64,000 bases of DNA from Microbulbifer agarilyticus S89 (GCF_000220505.1 NZ_AFPJ01000007.1:186001-250000), one strand, 5' to 3'. Shown: positions 8,089 through 17,837, counted from the stretch's first letter. Translations and numbers: made by a program. The notes: generated by a model from the letters alone, not told the origin.

Positions 8089-8232
8089 AGGAGCCTCTGA
8101 ATAACGTAGCGAGCGGGTGGATGGTGGTGGCCGCCTGCGCGGAGGAAGCGGAGCGTACTTGCAGTACGTGAGCATTCCGAGCACAGCCGGACGCCGCCAG
8201 GCGCCCGCGCAGTAGTTATTCAATGGTTCCTT
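8089..8232. repeat. About 144-bp MITE-like element with imperfect terminal inverted repeats
   Basis: The left end reads AGGAGCCTCTGAATAAC and the right end reads GTTATTCAATGGTTCCT, an imperfect terminal inverted repeat. The centre contains the smaller palindrome GCGTACTTGCAGTACG inside GGAAGCGGAG...GAGCATTCC, and is otherwise very GC-rich. From memory, similar GGAAGCGGAG...GTGAGCATTCCGAG repeats occur between genes in Pseudomonas and related genera. The right end overlaps the prpC stop codon at 8231-8233, so the element sits exactly against the 3' end of prpC. Confidence 0.65.
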
Positions 8233-9355
8233 AGCGCTCAGCGATCGGAGTAACTTTACGCAGCCCTGGGCCGGTGTATTCCGCGCTTGGGCGGATGATG
8301 CGGTTGTCGGCGCGCTGTTCAAATACGTGCGCGGCCCAGCCGGTTACGCGGGACATTACGAAGATCGGGGTAAACAGCTTGGTGGGAATACCCATGAAGT
8401 GATACGCGGAAGCGTGGAAGAAGTCGGCGTTACAGAACAGCTTCTTCTCGCGCCACATGACTTCTTCGCAGCGTACGGATACCGGGTACAGTACGTCGTC
8501 GCCCACGTCGGCGGCGAGTTTTTCAGACCACAGCTTGATGATGCCGTTACGCGGGTCGGATTCGGTGTATACCGCGTGGCCGAAGCCCATGATCTTTTCT
8601 TTGCGCTCGAGCATTCCCAGCAGTTCTTTTTCTGCTTCATCGGCAGAAGAGAAACGCTCGATCAGTTCCATAGCCGCTTCGTTGGCACCGCCGTGCAACG
8701 GGCCACGCAGGGAGCCGATGGCGCCGGTGATGCAGCTGAACAGGTCGGACAAGGTAGAAGCACACACACGCGCGGTGAAGGTGGACGCGTTGAATTCGTG
8801 CTCCGCGTACAGGATCAGGGATACGTTCATCACCTGAGCGTGCAGGTCGTTGGGCTTTTCGCCGCGCAGCATGTGCAGGAAGTGGCCGCCGATGGAGTCG
8901 TCGTCGGTTTCGGTTTCGATGCGCACGCCGTCGTGGCTGAAGCGGTACCAGTAGCAAATAATGGACGGGAACGCGGCCAGCAGGCGGTTGGCGCGGTCTT
9001 GTTGCTGGTCGAAGGACTCTTCGCCTTCGAGGTTACCCAACATGGAGCAACCGGTACGCATGACGTCCATCGGGTGGGCGTCTGCCGGAATGCGCTCGAG
9101 CACTTCGCGCAGTGCCTGTGGCAGGCCGCGCATGGTTTTGAGTACGCCTTTGTAGTCTGCCAGCTGCGCACTGGTGGGCAGTTCGCCATTAAAAATCAGA
9201 TAGGCGACTTCTTCGAACTCGCAGTTTTCTGCCAGGTCTTTTACATCGTAGCCACAGTATGTGAGGCCAGAACCGGATACACCAACGGTGGAAAGTGCAG
9301 TTTTACCGGCTACCTGACCACGCAGGCCTGCTCCGCCAACTTTTTTCTCTGCCAT
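8231..9355 (-). CDS. prpC: 2-methylcitrate synthase PrpC
   Basis: 374 residues, a typical length for PrpC and shorter than housekeeping citrate synthase. The catalytic triad of the citrate synthase family is His221 (GPLHGGANE), His260 (GFGHAVY) and Asp311 (CNADFFHAS). It condenses propionyl-CoA and oxaloacetate to 2-methylcitrate. The neighbours prpB and acnD/prpF set the assignment apart from gltA. Its stop codon is touched by the terminal repeat of the MITE-like element downstream. Confidence 0.95.
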   Translation of the reverse strand: MAEKKVGGAGLRGQVAGKTALSTVGVSGSGLTYCGYDVKDLAENCEFEEVAYLIFNGELPTSAQLADYKGVLKTMRGLPQALREVLERIPADAHPMDVMRTGCSMLGNLEGEESFDQQQDRANRLLAAFPSIICYWYRFSHDGVRIETETDDDSIGGHFLHMLRGEKPNDLHAQVMNVSLILYAEHEFNASTFTARVCASTLSDLFSCITGAIGSLRGPLHGGANEAAMELIERFSSADEAEKELLGMLERKEKIMGFGHAVYTESDPRNGIIKLWSEKLAADVGDDVLYPVSVRCEEVMWREKKLFCNADFFHASAYHFMGIPTKLFTPIFVMSRVTGWAAHVFEQRADNRIIRPSAEYTGPGLRKVTPIAER

Positions 9356-9429
9356 CTCTATTTCCCCTAGTTTTCCTGATTATTCGGTTAGATGAAATTT
9401 GGGTTACGTCGTTGTTGCTTGTTGCGTGC

Positions 9430-10308
9430 TTACTTCTTGAAAAGCGCGTCGAGCTTGTCTTCAAACTCGTGGTAGTTCAGGTAGTCGTACAGTTCTGCGC
9501 GGGTCTGCATGGTGTCGACCACGGCCTGCTGGTCGCCTTTCGCCAGAATACTGCTGTACACATTTTCAGCCGCCTTGTTCATGGCGCGGAAGGCAGACAG
9601 CGGGTACAGCACCATGTCGGCGCCGGACTCACCCAGCTCCTGTTTGTTATACAACTTGGTTTTACCGAACTCGGTGATGTTTGCAAGAATCGGTACGTTT
9701 AGCGCATCTTTGAACGCGCGGTAGTGTTCCAGTTCAGTTACCGCTTCGGCGAAGATGCCGTCGGCACCGGCTTCGATGCACGCCTGGGCGCGGTCGATGG
9801 CGGCTTCGAGGCCTTCCTGCGCGAACGAATCGGTACGCGCCATGATGAAGAAATCATCGTCGGTGCGTGCGTCTACGGCAGCCTTGATGCGGTCGACCAT
9901 CTCTTCTTTGGATACGATTTCTTTGTTGGGGCGGTGACCGCAACGCTTCTGCGCTACCTGGTCTTCAATGTGAACGGCGGCGGCACCGGCGCGGATCATT
10001 TCTTTGATGGTGCGCGCGATGTTGAATGCGCCACCCCAGCCGGTGTCGATGTCCACCAGCAGTGGCAGATGGGTGGCCGCGGTGATGCGGCGTACGTCTT
10101 CCAGTACGTTCTCCAGGCTGGTCATCCCCAGGTCCGGCAAGCCGTAGGAAGCATTGGCCACACCGGCACCAGACAGGTAAATAGCCTGGTGGCCGATACG
10201 CTCAGCCATGATGGCGGTGTAGGCATTAATAGTGCCGACAACCTGCAGTGGCTGATTGTCGTTCAGGGCCTGGCGGAAACGTGCGCCGGCGGATTCAGGT
10301 CTGCTCAT
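9430..10308 (-). CDS. prpB: 2-methylisocitrate lyase PrpB
   Basis: 292 residues. The isocitrate lyase/PEP mutase fold is shown by VDIDTGWGG (Mg-binding Asp86 and Asp88), HIEDQ and the catalytic loop [10 protein letters not shown] with Cys123. It splits 2-methylisocitrate into pyruvate and succinate, the last step of the methylcitrate cycle. Spacing is 64 bp to the upstream regulator and 74 bp to prpC, consistent with one transcript. Confidence 0.95.
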   Translation of the reverse strand: MSRPESAGARFRQALNDNQPLQVVGTINAYTAIMAERIGHQAIYLSGAGVANASYGLPDLGMTSLENVLEDVRRITAATHLPLLVDIDTGWGGAFNIARTIKEMIRAGAAAVHIEDQVAQKRCGHRPNKEIVSKEEMVDRIKAAVDARTDDDFFIMARTDSFAQEGLEAAIDRAQACIEAGADGIFAEAVTELEHYRAFKDALNVPILANITEFGKTKLYNKQELGESGADMVLYPLSAFRAMNKAAENVYSSILAKGDQQAVVDTMQTRAELYDYLNYHEFEDKLDALFKK

Positions 10309-10372
10309 TATGTTGCCCCTATTCTCTTTTCTCTCAAGATTCGATGTTAGTTACGAGTTGGCTAGGTGTTAG

Positions 10373-11071
10373 CTAGCTGCTAGATAGTTTCTTTGCGATA
10401 TTGCTGCGGGATGCGCGGATATGCCGGCGCATCAGGATTTCTGCCAGTTCGCCGTCGCCGGCCTCGATGGCTTCAATAATGTGGCTGTGCTCGCGGAAGG
10501 CGCGGTGCGCGCGTGGGCTGGCCATACCCAGCTGGTAGCGATACATGCGCACGCGGTAGTAGAGCTTGTTGCACAGGGTGTCGATCAGGAGTTCGTTGTT
10601 GGAGGCCTGCACGATGCGGAAGTGGAAATCGAAGTCCCCTTCCGGCTGGTAGTAGGCGGTACCGGCCTGCAGCTCTTCCTGCTGCTCGTGGCGTGCCAGC
10701 ATCTGGCGGAGTTCGGCGATGTCGGCATCCGTGCGGTTCTCTGCCGCCAAGCGACAGGCCATGCCTTCCAATGCTTCGCGCACATCGTAGAGTTCGAGCA
10801 GGCCTCGATCACTCAACGCGACGACGCGGGCACCCACATTCACCCGGCGCTCAATCAGCCCCAGGGAATCCAGCCGCATCAGCGCTTCACGCAGGCTACC
10901 GCGGCTGGCGTCAAAACGGCGCGCCAGTTCCGGCTCGCTGATTTTGCTACCCGCGGCCATACGCCCTTCGACAATGTCTTTGCGCAGGGATAGGAACAGG
11001 CGGTCGGCCAGGCTCTGCGTGCCCGTTAACGCTTGTTCACCCGCTTTTGTCAGCTGGTCCGTACTGGCCAT
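10373..11071 (-). CDS. GntR/FCD-family regulator of the prp operon
   Basis: 232 residues. An N-terminal winged helix-turn-helix of the GntR type (residues about 22-90; SEPELARRFDASRGSLREAL is the recognition region) precedes an all-helical FCD ligand domain (about 95-222) with metal-site His residues. It is first in the operon, as GntR regulators commonly are in the prpB-prpC-acnD-prpF arrangement of pseudomonads. It probably represses the operon and responds to a methylcitrate-cycle intermediate; this is inferred from context. Confidence 0.85.
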   Translation of the reverse strand: MASTDQLTKAGEQALTGTQSLADRLFLSLRKDIVEGRMAAGSKISEPELARRFDASRGSLREALMRLDSLGLIERRVNVGARVVALSDRGLLELYDVREALEGMACRLAAENRTDADIAELRQMLARHEQQEELQAGTAYYQPEGDFDFHFRIVQASNNELLIDTLCNKLYYRVRMYRYQLGMASPRAHRAFREHSHIIEAIEAGDGELAEILMRRHIRASRSNIAKKLSSS

Positions 11072-11125
11072 TTTCTAACCCAACCTTCCCATTTGATCGG
11101 TGCCGGCAAGGCTCCCAACCAGGAT

Positions 11126-11133
11126 TGTCGACA
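11126..11133. promoter_or_regulatory. Candidate operator of the prp GntR regulator
   Basis: ATTGTCGACAC contains the perfect palindrome TGTCGACA, 55 bp upstream of the regulator start. FCD-type propionate regulators are, from memory, associated with ATTGTCGACAAT-like sites, so this is the best autoregulatory candidate. The whole 11072-11508 gap holds no gene and separates divergent transcripts. Confidence 0.45.
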
Positions 11134-11212
11134 CTTTTTAGTGCGAAGAAGGATATTTGGCCACGTTTTTGCCGTCAAGGGTAAATTATGTCAACACATA
11201 CCAAGGGATGTA

Positions 11213-11226
11213 TGACCAATCGGTCA
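11213..11226. promoter_or_regulatory. Inverted repeat TGACC-N4-GGTCA in the prp/DUF2062 intergenic region
   Basis: TGACCAATCGGTCA is a perfect 5-bp inverted repeat with a 4-bp spacer, a typical size for a dimeric regulator site. No cognate factor is proposed. Chance occurrence is possible. Confidence 0.25.
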
Positions 11227-11508
11227 ACCGGAGCCGGAAGGAGCACAGCTGGTTGAATAAGGACGGAGCCCGGTCGAACTGGGCCGAACATCGCTTAGTT
11301 ATGAGTGTACGTGGCCGGAATAGTAGTCTTGAAATAGCGATATGGGCATAATAGCGCCGCACCGACTTGGTACGGGTTCGAAGAAATCCCCACAGGCCAA
11401 TCTATTCTTAGTGTGTCGGCTATAAACAATATTGATGAAATTCCGTAAAGCAGTTTACCCGGCCGGTAAACTGCCCCGAATTCGAGAGCTCCGAGCAGAA
11501 CAACATCT

Positions 11509-12042
11509 ATGCCTAAAAGTGTTATCAGGCGCTGGCTGCCAACTCCCGAACAAGTCCGCTCCAATAATGGCCTGAAGTTTCTCGGCACTCTGCTGCACGA
11601 TCCGAACCTGTTCCACCTGAATCGCCACTCGGTTTCTGTTGCTTTTGCCGTGGGCATTTTCACCGCCTTTCTCCCACTACCGGGCCAGATGATTATTGCC
11701 GCACTACTGGCACTCTGGTTCCGCTGCAACCTGCCGCTTTCCATGGCTCTGGTGTGGATTAGCAACCCGGTCACCATGCCGGCGATTTTCTACAGCACCT
11801 ACAAACTGGGCGCCTGGATACTCGGCACGCCACCGGTGCAGTTCGAGATCGAGCTGTCATGGGAGTGGCTTACGGAAGAAGTGGGGAAGATCTGGCTGCC
11901 GCTGTTTTTCGGCTCACTAATTAGCGGAATTTTCTTTGCCACCATCGCCTACTTCGTTATGCAGGCAATCTGGCGCTGGCAGGTAGTGAAGCGCTGGAAA
12001 ACACGACTGGCACAGCGCAAGGCCCAGCTGGGAAACAGCTGA
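11509..12042 (+). CDS. DUF2062 membrane protein
   Basis: 177 residues. The DUF2062 pattern is visible: an N-terminal basic region, LHDPNLFHLNRHSVSVAFAVGIFTAF, then a hairpin of membrane segments (about 42-75), ISNPVTMPAIFY, and a last membrane segment (about 135-160). The family is widespread in gammaproteobacteria and has no established function. It is transcribed away from prpR and converges with lolE 40 bp downstream. Confidence 0.85.
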   Translation: MPKSVIRRWLPTPEQVRSNNGLKFLGTLLHDPNLFHLNRHSVSVAFAVGIFTAFLPLPGQMIIAALLALWFRCNLPLSMALVWISNPVTMPAIFYSTYKLGAWILGTPPVQFEIELSWEWLTEEVGKIWLPLFFGSLISGIFFATIAYFVMQAIWRWQVVKRWKTRLAQRKAQLGNS

Positions 12043-12081
12043 GCCAATGGAAAACAACGACACGAAAGATAGCGCGGCGGG

Positions 12082-13350
12082 CTAGAAATCCTGCCGCAGC
12101 GCAGCCGCTGGCTGCACCTTGCTCGCCTGGTATGCCGGGTACAAGGTTGCGATCAGGCTGAGTAGGAACCCTGCCCCTACCACCAGCGCCACATCCCCCC
12201 ACTGCAATTCAGACGGCAGGTAATCCACCGGGTAGACGTCGGATTTCAGGAACTGTATACCGAATAGCGATTCCAGGCCGGCCACCGCATCGGTGACCAC
12301 CAGCGAGCCAAGCACACCCAGCGCGCCTCCCACCAAGACCCCAATAAGCCCCACCAGTGCGCCCTGGCTGACAAACGTGAGCAGAATTTCACGGGTGCTC
12401 GCACCCATGGTGCGCAGAATGGCAATGTCGCCGTGCTTGTCGATCACCACCATCACCAGCGTGGAAACCACGTTGAAAGCCGCAATCGCGATAATCAGAA
12501 AGACCAGCAGGCTCACCAGATTACGCGACATCTGAATGGCCTGATACAAATTACCGTGGGTGCCGGTCCAGTCGTTGCCGTAGTAACCCTCTGCGGGCAG
12601 CTGTCGCAGCAACTGCTGGAACACGGCGAACGAGCCGAGCATATCCTCAACACGCATCTGCACACCCGCTCCACCAGCGCCACCCGCTAGCGCTTTGGCC
12701 TGTTCCCAATCGACAATCGCCAACGAGTGGTCGAGTGCGGTTCCGGAATGGAATATGTCCACCACTTTAAAGCCGGCAAGCTGGGCGGCACTGCGCCCTC
12801 CCCCGATGCTGCTACCGCTCTGTGGCACGATGACAGAGAGCTGTTCGCCGACGTTGATCTTGAGTTTGTCGGCAATGCCCTTGCCGAGAATAATTCCCGC
12901 CTCGACAGGATCACTGGTGAGCGCCGCGAAGCTACCGGGCTGTAGAAAGTCGCCAATGGTGGAAACGTTCACGATGGTTTCCGGGTTCACGCCCTGCACC
13001 AGCAATGGCGTCACGTCCAAACCGTTTTTGGCAAGCCCATTGACCTGCCACACTTCGGCAGCGGCGGTGACGCCCGGAGCAGCGGCAATCTCGTCGCGCA
13101 TTGCGGTCCAGTCGATATCGGGGCTGGCGTTGTACACGGTGGCGTGCGGCATGATGCCGAGAATCCGCTCGCGCAACTCGCGATCAAACCCGTTCATAAC
13201 CGACATCACAATAACCATCAGCGCCACGCCGAGGATCAGGCCGATCATCGACAGGCCGGAAATAAATGACACCAGCCCGGCGGAGTCTTCGTCGCTGCGC
13301 TGGGCGCCGGCGTAACGCAGGCCAATAAACGCGGGTAAAGGTTTAAACAT
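12082..13350 (-). CDS. lolE: Lipoprotein-releasing ABC transporter permease, LolE position
   Basis: 422 residues of the LolC/LolE family. It has an N-terminal membrane segment after the FIGLRYAGAQR signature, a long periplasmic domain (about 50-270) and three C-terminal membrane segments. SVMNGFDRELRERIL is the conserved stretch after the first segment. It forms the inner-membrane part of the machine that passes outer-membrane lipoproteins to LolA. LolC and LolE are hard to tell apart by eye; the E label rests on position after lolD, as in E. coli. It is separated from lolD by 21 bp. Confidence 0.85.
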   Translation of the reverse strand: MFKPLPAFIGLRYAGAQRSDEDSAGLVSFISGLSMIGLILGVALMVIVMSVMNGFDRELRERILGIMPHATVYNASPDIDWTAMRDEIAAAPGVTAAAEVWQVNGLAKNGLDVTPLLVQGVNPETIVNVSTIGDFLQPGSFAALTSDPVEAGIILGKGIADKLKINVGEQLSVIVPQSGSSIGGGRSAAQLAGFKVVDIFHSGTALDHSLAIVDWEQAKALAGGAGGAGVQMRVEDMLGSFAVFQQLLRQLPAEGYYGNDWTGTHGNLYQAIQMSRNLVSLLVFLIIAIAAFNVVSTLVMVVIDKHGDIAILRTMGASTREILLTFVSQGALVGLIGVLVGGALGVLGSLVVTDAVAGLESLFGIQFLKSDVYPVDYLPSELQWGDVALVVGAGFLLSLIATLYPAYQASKVQPAAALRQDF

Positions 13351-13371
13351 AGTGATTCCTAAGCCGCCGCG

Positions 13372-14121
13372 TTAAACGTGGTCGCCCTGTTGCCAGCCTT
13401 CCACCAGTTGCCCGTCAATCAAATGCAGGCAACGGTCGAGCGCGCCGGCGAGATCTGGGTCGTGAGTGACGATCACGAAGCTGATACCCATCTCGTCGTT
13501 GAGGCGGTCCATTAGCTTATGAATTTCCTGCGCGGTCGCGCGGTCCAGGTTGCCGGTCGGCTCATCCATCAGCACACAAGCCGGGCGGGCAACCAAGGCA
13601 CGAGCGATGGCCACACGCTGGCGTTCACCACCCGACAGCTGCGCGGGTTTGTGTGTGAGGCGCTCGCCCAAACCGACGGCCTCGAGCATTTCGGTTGCTG
13701 CCGCGCGCGCCTCGCTCACCGACTGCTTGCCAATCAGCAAGGGCATGGCGACATTTTCCAGCGCGTTGAATTCGTTTAGCAGGTGGTGGAACTGGTACAC
13801 AAAACCCAGGCTGGTATTGCGCAGCCAGCCGCGCTCATTGGCGTTGAGCGTGGCCAGGTTTTTGCCACCGACCCAGACTTCGCCAGAGGTCGGTGTATCC
13901 AGCCCGCCGAGCAAGTTGAGCAGCGTCGACTTGCCGGAACCAGACGCACCAACAATCGCCAGGCGCTCGCCCTTCGGCACCTGCAACTCGACGTTGCGCA
14001 ATACGTCCAGCGCATTGGCGCCCTGGCGGTAGGATTTACTCAGCTGATGGCAGGCCAGCACCACTTCTTCAGCGGTGTGCGGGTGTGATTCTTCCGGATG
14101 TATTTCCACTTGGCTGTTCAT
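13372..14121 (-). CDS. lolD: Lipoprotein-releasing ABC transporter ATP-binding protein LolD
   Basis: 249 residues. Walker A is GASGSGKST (58-66), the signature is LSGGERQ (162-168), and Walker B is [23 protein letters not shown] around the Q-loop is characteristic of LolD. It powers release of lipoproteins by LolC/LolE and sits between both permease genes. Confidence 0.95.
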   Translation of the reverse strand: MNSQVEIHPEESHPHTAEEVVLACHQLSKSYRQGANALDVLRNVELQVPKGERLAIVGASGSGKSTLLNLLGGLDTPTSGEVWVGGKNLATLNANERGWLRNTSLGFVYQFHHLLNEFNALENVAMPLLIGKQSVSEARAAATEMLEAVGLGERLTHKPAQLSGGERQRVAIARALVARPACVLMDEPTGNLDRATAQEIHKLMDRLNDEMGISFVIVTHDPDLAGALDRCLHLIDGQLVEGWQQGDHV

Positions 14122-14188
14122 TTTTACCGGTTCCGTTTGGCAAATGCGGAAAGTGCATCTGCCGGATGAAAAACTGAAAACTCTATTT

Positions 14189-14236
14189 ATCGTTCAAGCT
14201 ATTAATCGTTTAAGCGATTTATCGTTCAAGCTACCG
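14189..14236. repeat. Three tandem 16-bp units between lolC and lolD
   Basis: ATCGTTCAAGCTATTA, ATCGTTTAAGCGATTT and ATCGTTCAAGCTACCG follow one another exactly, and a partial fourth (ATCAAGCTATTT) follows. They fill the middle of the 163-bp lolC-lolD gap, unusually long for this operon. No coding frame supports them. Confidence 0.75.
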
Positions 14237-14284
14237 ATCAAGCTATTTATGGCGCTCATTGCTGAGCGGCCTATTCAAATCAAC

Positions 14285-15526
14285 TTATTCGTAACGCAGC
14301 GCTTCTGCCGGCTCGATTTGCGCTGCTCGCCACGCCGGGAACAAGGTCGCCAGCAGGCTCATAATAATTGCCGCGCTCAGCACCATCACCGCATCGCCGG
14401 TGCGAAATTCCGACGGCAGGAAGCTGACAAAGAATACCCGCGGATCAAAAATCTGGGCGCCCACAATCTGCTCGATCCAGGAGACCAGGTCGGTCAGGTT
14501 CAGTGCGATCAGCGTACCCAACAAACCACCGACCAGCGCACCGATAATACCGATGGCGCTGCCCTGCACTACGAACACGGCCATGATCTGCCGCGAGGTA
14601 AGCCCGAGGGTACGCAGTACGGCGATGTCCGAACGTTTGTCGGCAACCATCAGCACCAATGCGGAAACAATATTGAATGCAGCTACCGCGACGATGATCA
14701 TCAGCATCAGGGTAACCACGGTTTTTTCCATTTTTACCGCCTGGAACAGGCTGCCCTGGGAGTGGCTCCAGTCTTCACCAGAGAAACCTTCGCCCAGCGC
14801 GCTGGCGTAGCCCTCTACCCGCCCGAGGGCATTGTTCATGTCGTCAAACTTCAGCTGTAGCCCCTGCACTTTGCCCGGCATACGCAGCAGGCGCGCGGCA
14901 TCGTCGAGATGCATCAACGCCATATTCTGGTCGACCTGCGCACCCACGGAGAAGACACCGGCCACGGTAAAGCGCTTGGTGCGGGGGAAGATACCGGCGG
15001 GCGTAATGACCACTTCCGGCAGAGTGAGAATGACACTGTCGCCGGGAATCACACCCAGCTGACGAGCGAGAATCCGCCCAAGCACGATGTTGTAACTGCG
15101 GGATTCAAGTGCATCCAGGCTGCCCATCATCATGTGCTCGCCCACCGCAGAGACCTCACGCAACGCTTGCGGATCGACACCCTGGAACTCCACCCCCTGG
15201 GACTGGTTGTTGGCGCCGAGTAATGCAAAACCGCGCACGAATGGGCTGGCTGCCTGCACATGCGGCTGCTGCTTAAGCTGCGCCGCCACTGTCGGCCACT
15301 CCTGCAGGCCCTCTTCCTGCACCACGAAACCGTGGGGCACGACCGACAGGATGCGGGTTTTCAGCTCGCGATCGAAGCCGTTCATTACCGAAGTGACCAC
15401 GATCAACGCCAATACCCCCAACGCCATTCCCAGCAGGGAGAAGCCATTGATAAAGGAGATGAACTGCTGACGCCGGCGGGCGGCCACGTAGCGAAGGCCA
15501 ATATAGAGGGGGACGGGTTTTATCAT
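14285..15526 (-). CDS. lolC: Lipoprotein-releasing ABC transporter permease, LolC position
   Basis: 413 residues. The same architecture as the downstream permease: YIGLRYVAARRRQQFISFINGFSLLG at the N-terminus, SVMNGFDRELKTRIL, a periplasmic domain, and three C-terminal membrane segments ending LLATLFPAWRAAQIEPAEALRYE. First gene of the lol set, hence called LolC. Together with LolD and LolE it would give the heterodimeric LolCDE complex. Confidence 0.85.
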   Translation of the reverse strand: MIKPVPLYIGLRYVAARRRQQFISFINGFSLLGMALGVLALIVVTSVMNGFDRELKTRILSVVPHGFVVQEEGLQEWPTVAAQLKQQPHVQAASPFVRGFALLGANNQSQGVEFQGVDPQALREVSAVGEHMMMGSLDALESRSYNIVLGRILARQLGVIPGDSVILTLPEVVITPAGIFPRTKRFTVAGVFSVGAQVDQNMALMHLDDAARLLRMPGKVQGLQLKFDDMNNALGRVEGYASALGEGFSGEDWSHSQGSLFQAVKMEKTVVTLMLMIIVAVAAFNIVSALVLMVADKRSDIAVLRTLGLTSRQIMAVFVVQGSAIGIIGALVGGLLGTLIALNLTDLVSWIEQIVGAQIFDPRVFFVSFLPSEFRTGDAVMVLSAAIIMSLLATLFPAWRAAQIEPAEALRYE

Positions 15527-15635
15527 GAGGGTGATTTAAGCGGAAAAACGCCAAGAAATCCAAGTATTTACGCGCATATTGCCGCTGTTCCAGCGGCTGC
15601 GCATTACTCGCCATTACCCGGTTAGACGCCAAGGC

Positions 15636-17267
15636 TCAGCGAGGATTCCATTTCAGCAAGTGTTTATTCAGTTTCTCGAGCTTGTCTTTATCCCACCCTG
15701 GCGGCGCAATCAGCGCATGCCAGGCGCGCACATAATCTGCCGGCGCATAACTGTGGCCAAACCCCATGGGGGCAATCCCCGCGTGCATATCCATGGCGAG
15801 CTGCAGCATGGTCACAATCGGGTACCAGTTGAGATCCGGGGAAACATCCCGCGCCCGCGGTTGCTTCATCCAGTCCGGTTCCCGATACGCCGCTGCCGGG
15901 TCGAAGAACACGATGGGGTCACTGCCGTGTTGCAGGTACGCGATGCGGAACTTGCCCCACTCGGCCTCGCCGCTATCGTAGCCCTCGTAATGATTGCCGA
16001 AGCGCACCACCGCGCCCTCGCGGAATTGGGGCAGCCAGGCGGGAGAGCCTTCATCGCGCTCGGCGGTTACCAAGCGCCAGGTATCGCTACGGAACGGGGG
16101 GCCGGTCCACAGGGCACCGTGGAAGGGGTCGTCGATAATGTCGTAGAAGTCGAACGAGCGGTCGGAGTTCAGTGCCCCCAGGCTCAAGCCAAACAGGTAC
16201 AACCTGGGGCGGCTCGCCTCGGGCAGGCCACTCCAGTAGCGGTATACCGCCTCAAATGCGGCACGGGCCGTCTCACGCCCGTAGGCGTCTTGCGTCATCA
16301 ACGCGATGGGGCTCGGCAGGTAGGAGTACTGGGCTGCGACACTGGCGACATCCCCGCCCAGCAGGTATTCGAGGGCGTTGATCGCGCCCGGGTCCACCCA
16401 GCCGGTGCCGGTGGGTGTGATCAATAGCAGGTAGCTGCGCTCGAAGCCCCCTACCCGCTTCAGCTCCTCTAGCGCCAGCGAGGCCCGCTGCTCCGGTGAA
16501 TCCGCCGCGTTGAGGCCCACGTAGACGCGGATCGGGTCTTTGGCAGTGCCCGTAACCTCGGCAATGTCTTTCGCTTTGGGGCGCAACGCGAGATAACGCC
16601 GCCCCTGGTGTCCCATGTCTTGCCAGCGCACCAGTGAATCCGGCCCACCGGGATCCAGCTTGCCGGTCGGTGCATCCATTTCCGGCGCCACCCGCGCATC
16701 CAGGCGCTGGTAGATACGGTCCACCTGCTGCAGTACCGTGGTCAGCACGAGATTATTGAAAACCGCCCAGAACAAGGCAAAGGCACCGCACAATGCCAAA
16801 ATAGTGGCGATTCGACGGGGTACCCGCCGCTGAAACTTGATGGAAAGAAAGCGGAATAGCCGCTTGAAGAGCTTGGCAATCAGCAGGAATACGGCAAATA
16901 CCAGCACCGCCACGAGTGCGATAACGAATGGCCGCACCGTGGGCGCCACCTCGAGCCCCATCAGCTCGCGCACGGTATTCTGCCAGTGTGCAGCACGCCA
17001 CAGGAAACCGAGCGCCAGCAACGAACAAAGCCCGCCAATCACCCAGTGCAGAGGGCTACGCGTACGCTCGGATAGTGAAGGCAACTCCAGAAAGCGCCAC
17101 AACCAGGTGAGGAACACGCCCACGCCATAACCAGCCGCCAGTGCCGCGCCCGATATTACACCCTGGGTAATCCCCTCCCGCGGAATCAACGAGGGGGTCA
17201 GCGACAACGCGAAAAACGTTGTGCCGAGCAGCAGACCACCTGTGGAGAGAAAGTGCGGGATCCGCAT
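15636..17267 (-). CDS. Membrane alpha/beta-hydrolase (Abhydrolase_9 type)
   Basis: 543 residues. The N-terminal third has about four membrane segments (residues about 8-27, 38-58, 72-90 and 110-132), starting SLTPSLIPREGITQG, as in the Abhydrolase_9_N family. The C-terminal two thirds form an alpha/beta-hydrolase domain with nucleophile elbow GLSLG (Ser362). The substrate is unknown; the family is often annotated only as a membrane esterase-like protein. It is transcribed toward lolC with a 109-bp gap, so it may or may not share its transcript. Confidence 0.75.
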   Translation of the reverse strand: MRIPHFLSTGGLLLGTTFFALSLTPSLIPREGITQGVISGAALAAGYGVGVFLTWLWRFLELPSLSERTRSPLHWVIGGLCSLLALGFLWRAAHWQNTVRELMGLEVAPTVRPFVIALVAVLVFAVFLLIAKLFKRLFRFLSIKFQRRVPRRIATILALCGAFALFWAVFNNLVLTTVLQQVDRIYQRLDARVAPEMDAPTGKLDPGGPDSLVRWQDMGHQGRRYLALRPKAKDIAEVTGTAKDPIRVYVGLNAADSPEQRASLALEELKRVGGFERSYLLLITPTGTGWVDPGAINALEYLLGGDVASVAAQYSYLPSPIALMTQDAYGRETARAAFEAVYRYWSGLPEASRPRLYLFGLSLGALNSDRSFDFYDIIDDPFHGALWTGPPFRSDTWRLVTAERDEGSPAWLPQFREGAVVRFGNHYEGYDSGEAEWGKFRIAYLQHGSDPIVFFDPAAAYREPDWMKQPRARDVSPDLNWYPIVTMLQLAMDMHAGIAPMGFGHSYAPADYVRAWHALIAPPGWDKDKLEKLNKHLLKWNPR

Positions 17268-17519
17268 CCGTGACTGTCCGGTTATCCTTGATCAAGAATT
17301 AGACTAGCACACGGGCGGTAATTTGCGCCGACTGCGCCGCCGATCTTGCGCGCTGACGCTGGCGACTGCACCGGGATAAACCGCGGAACCGGCTGAGGAA
17401 TGCAGAAAGCATCTCGGGCGTGAACAAGCGTGCAGAATTATGTGAAGAAAGCCGCGTGTTTCGGCACAATATCTGGTTTAATTCATAACAACTCAAATAA
17501 GCAGAGCGGAGAGCCGAAC

Positions 17520-17837
17520 ATGTTCTCAACCACCAAAATGCAACACCTGATGCGCAACGTGTGCTTCGCCGGCCTGGCGGGCGCCGCACTCTTTACCGCC
17601 GCATTGACCCAAGCTGAGACCGTTGAGGTGCCCGTGGGCGAACAGGGCTATGTAGAAGAAGCCGGCCAACTGCGCGGCAAGAAGCAGGAACAGGTGACCC
17701 AGGAGATTGGCGAACCGATCAATATTCAGGGCCCGGTAGGCGAGCCAGCCATCACGCGCTGGGAGTACGCTGACTTTTTTGTCTACTTTGAGCACGACCG
17801 TGTGCTGCACACCGTGGCCAAGAAGCACGGTAGCTAA
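17520..17837 (+). CDS. Small secreted conserved protein next to sthA
   Basis: 105 residues from ATG 17520, preceded by GCGGAGAG. A 30-codon upstream extension lacks signal character and is rejected. A cleavable signal peptide (AGAALFTAALTQAETVEV, cut after about residue 33) is followed by a short domain with GEPAITRWEYADFFVYFEHDRV. From memory, equivalents of about 100 residues lie near sthA in pseudomonads, sometimes annotated phosphodiesterase without proof. Function unknown. A bidirectional terminator follows. Confidence 0.75.
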   Translation: MFSTTKMQHLMRNVCFAGLAGAALFTAALTQAETVEVPVGEQGYVEEAGQLRGKKQEQVTQEIGEPINIQGPVGEPAITRWEYADFFVYFEHDRVLHTVAKKHGS

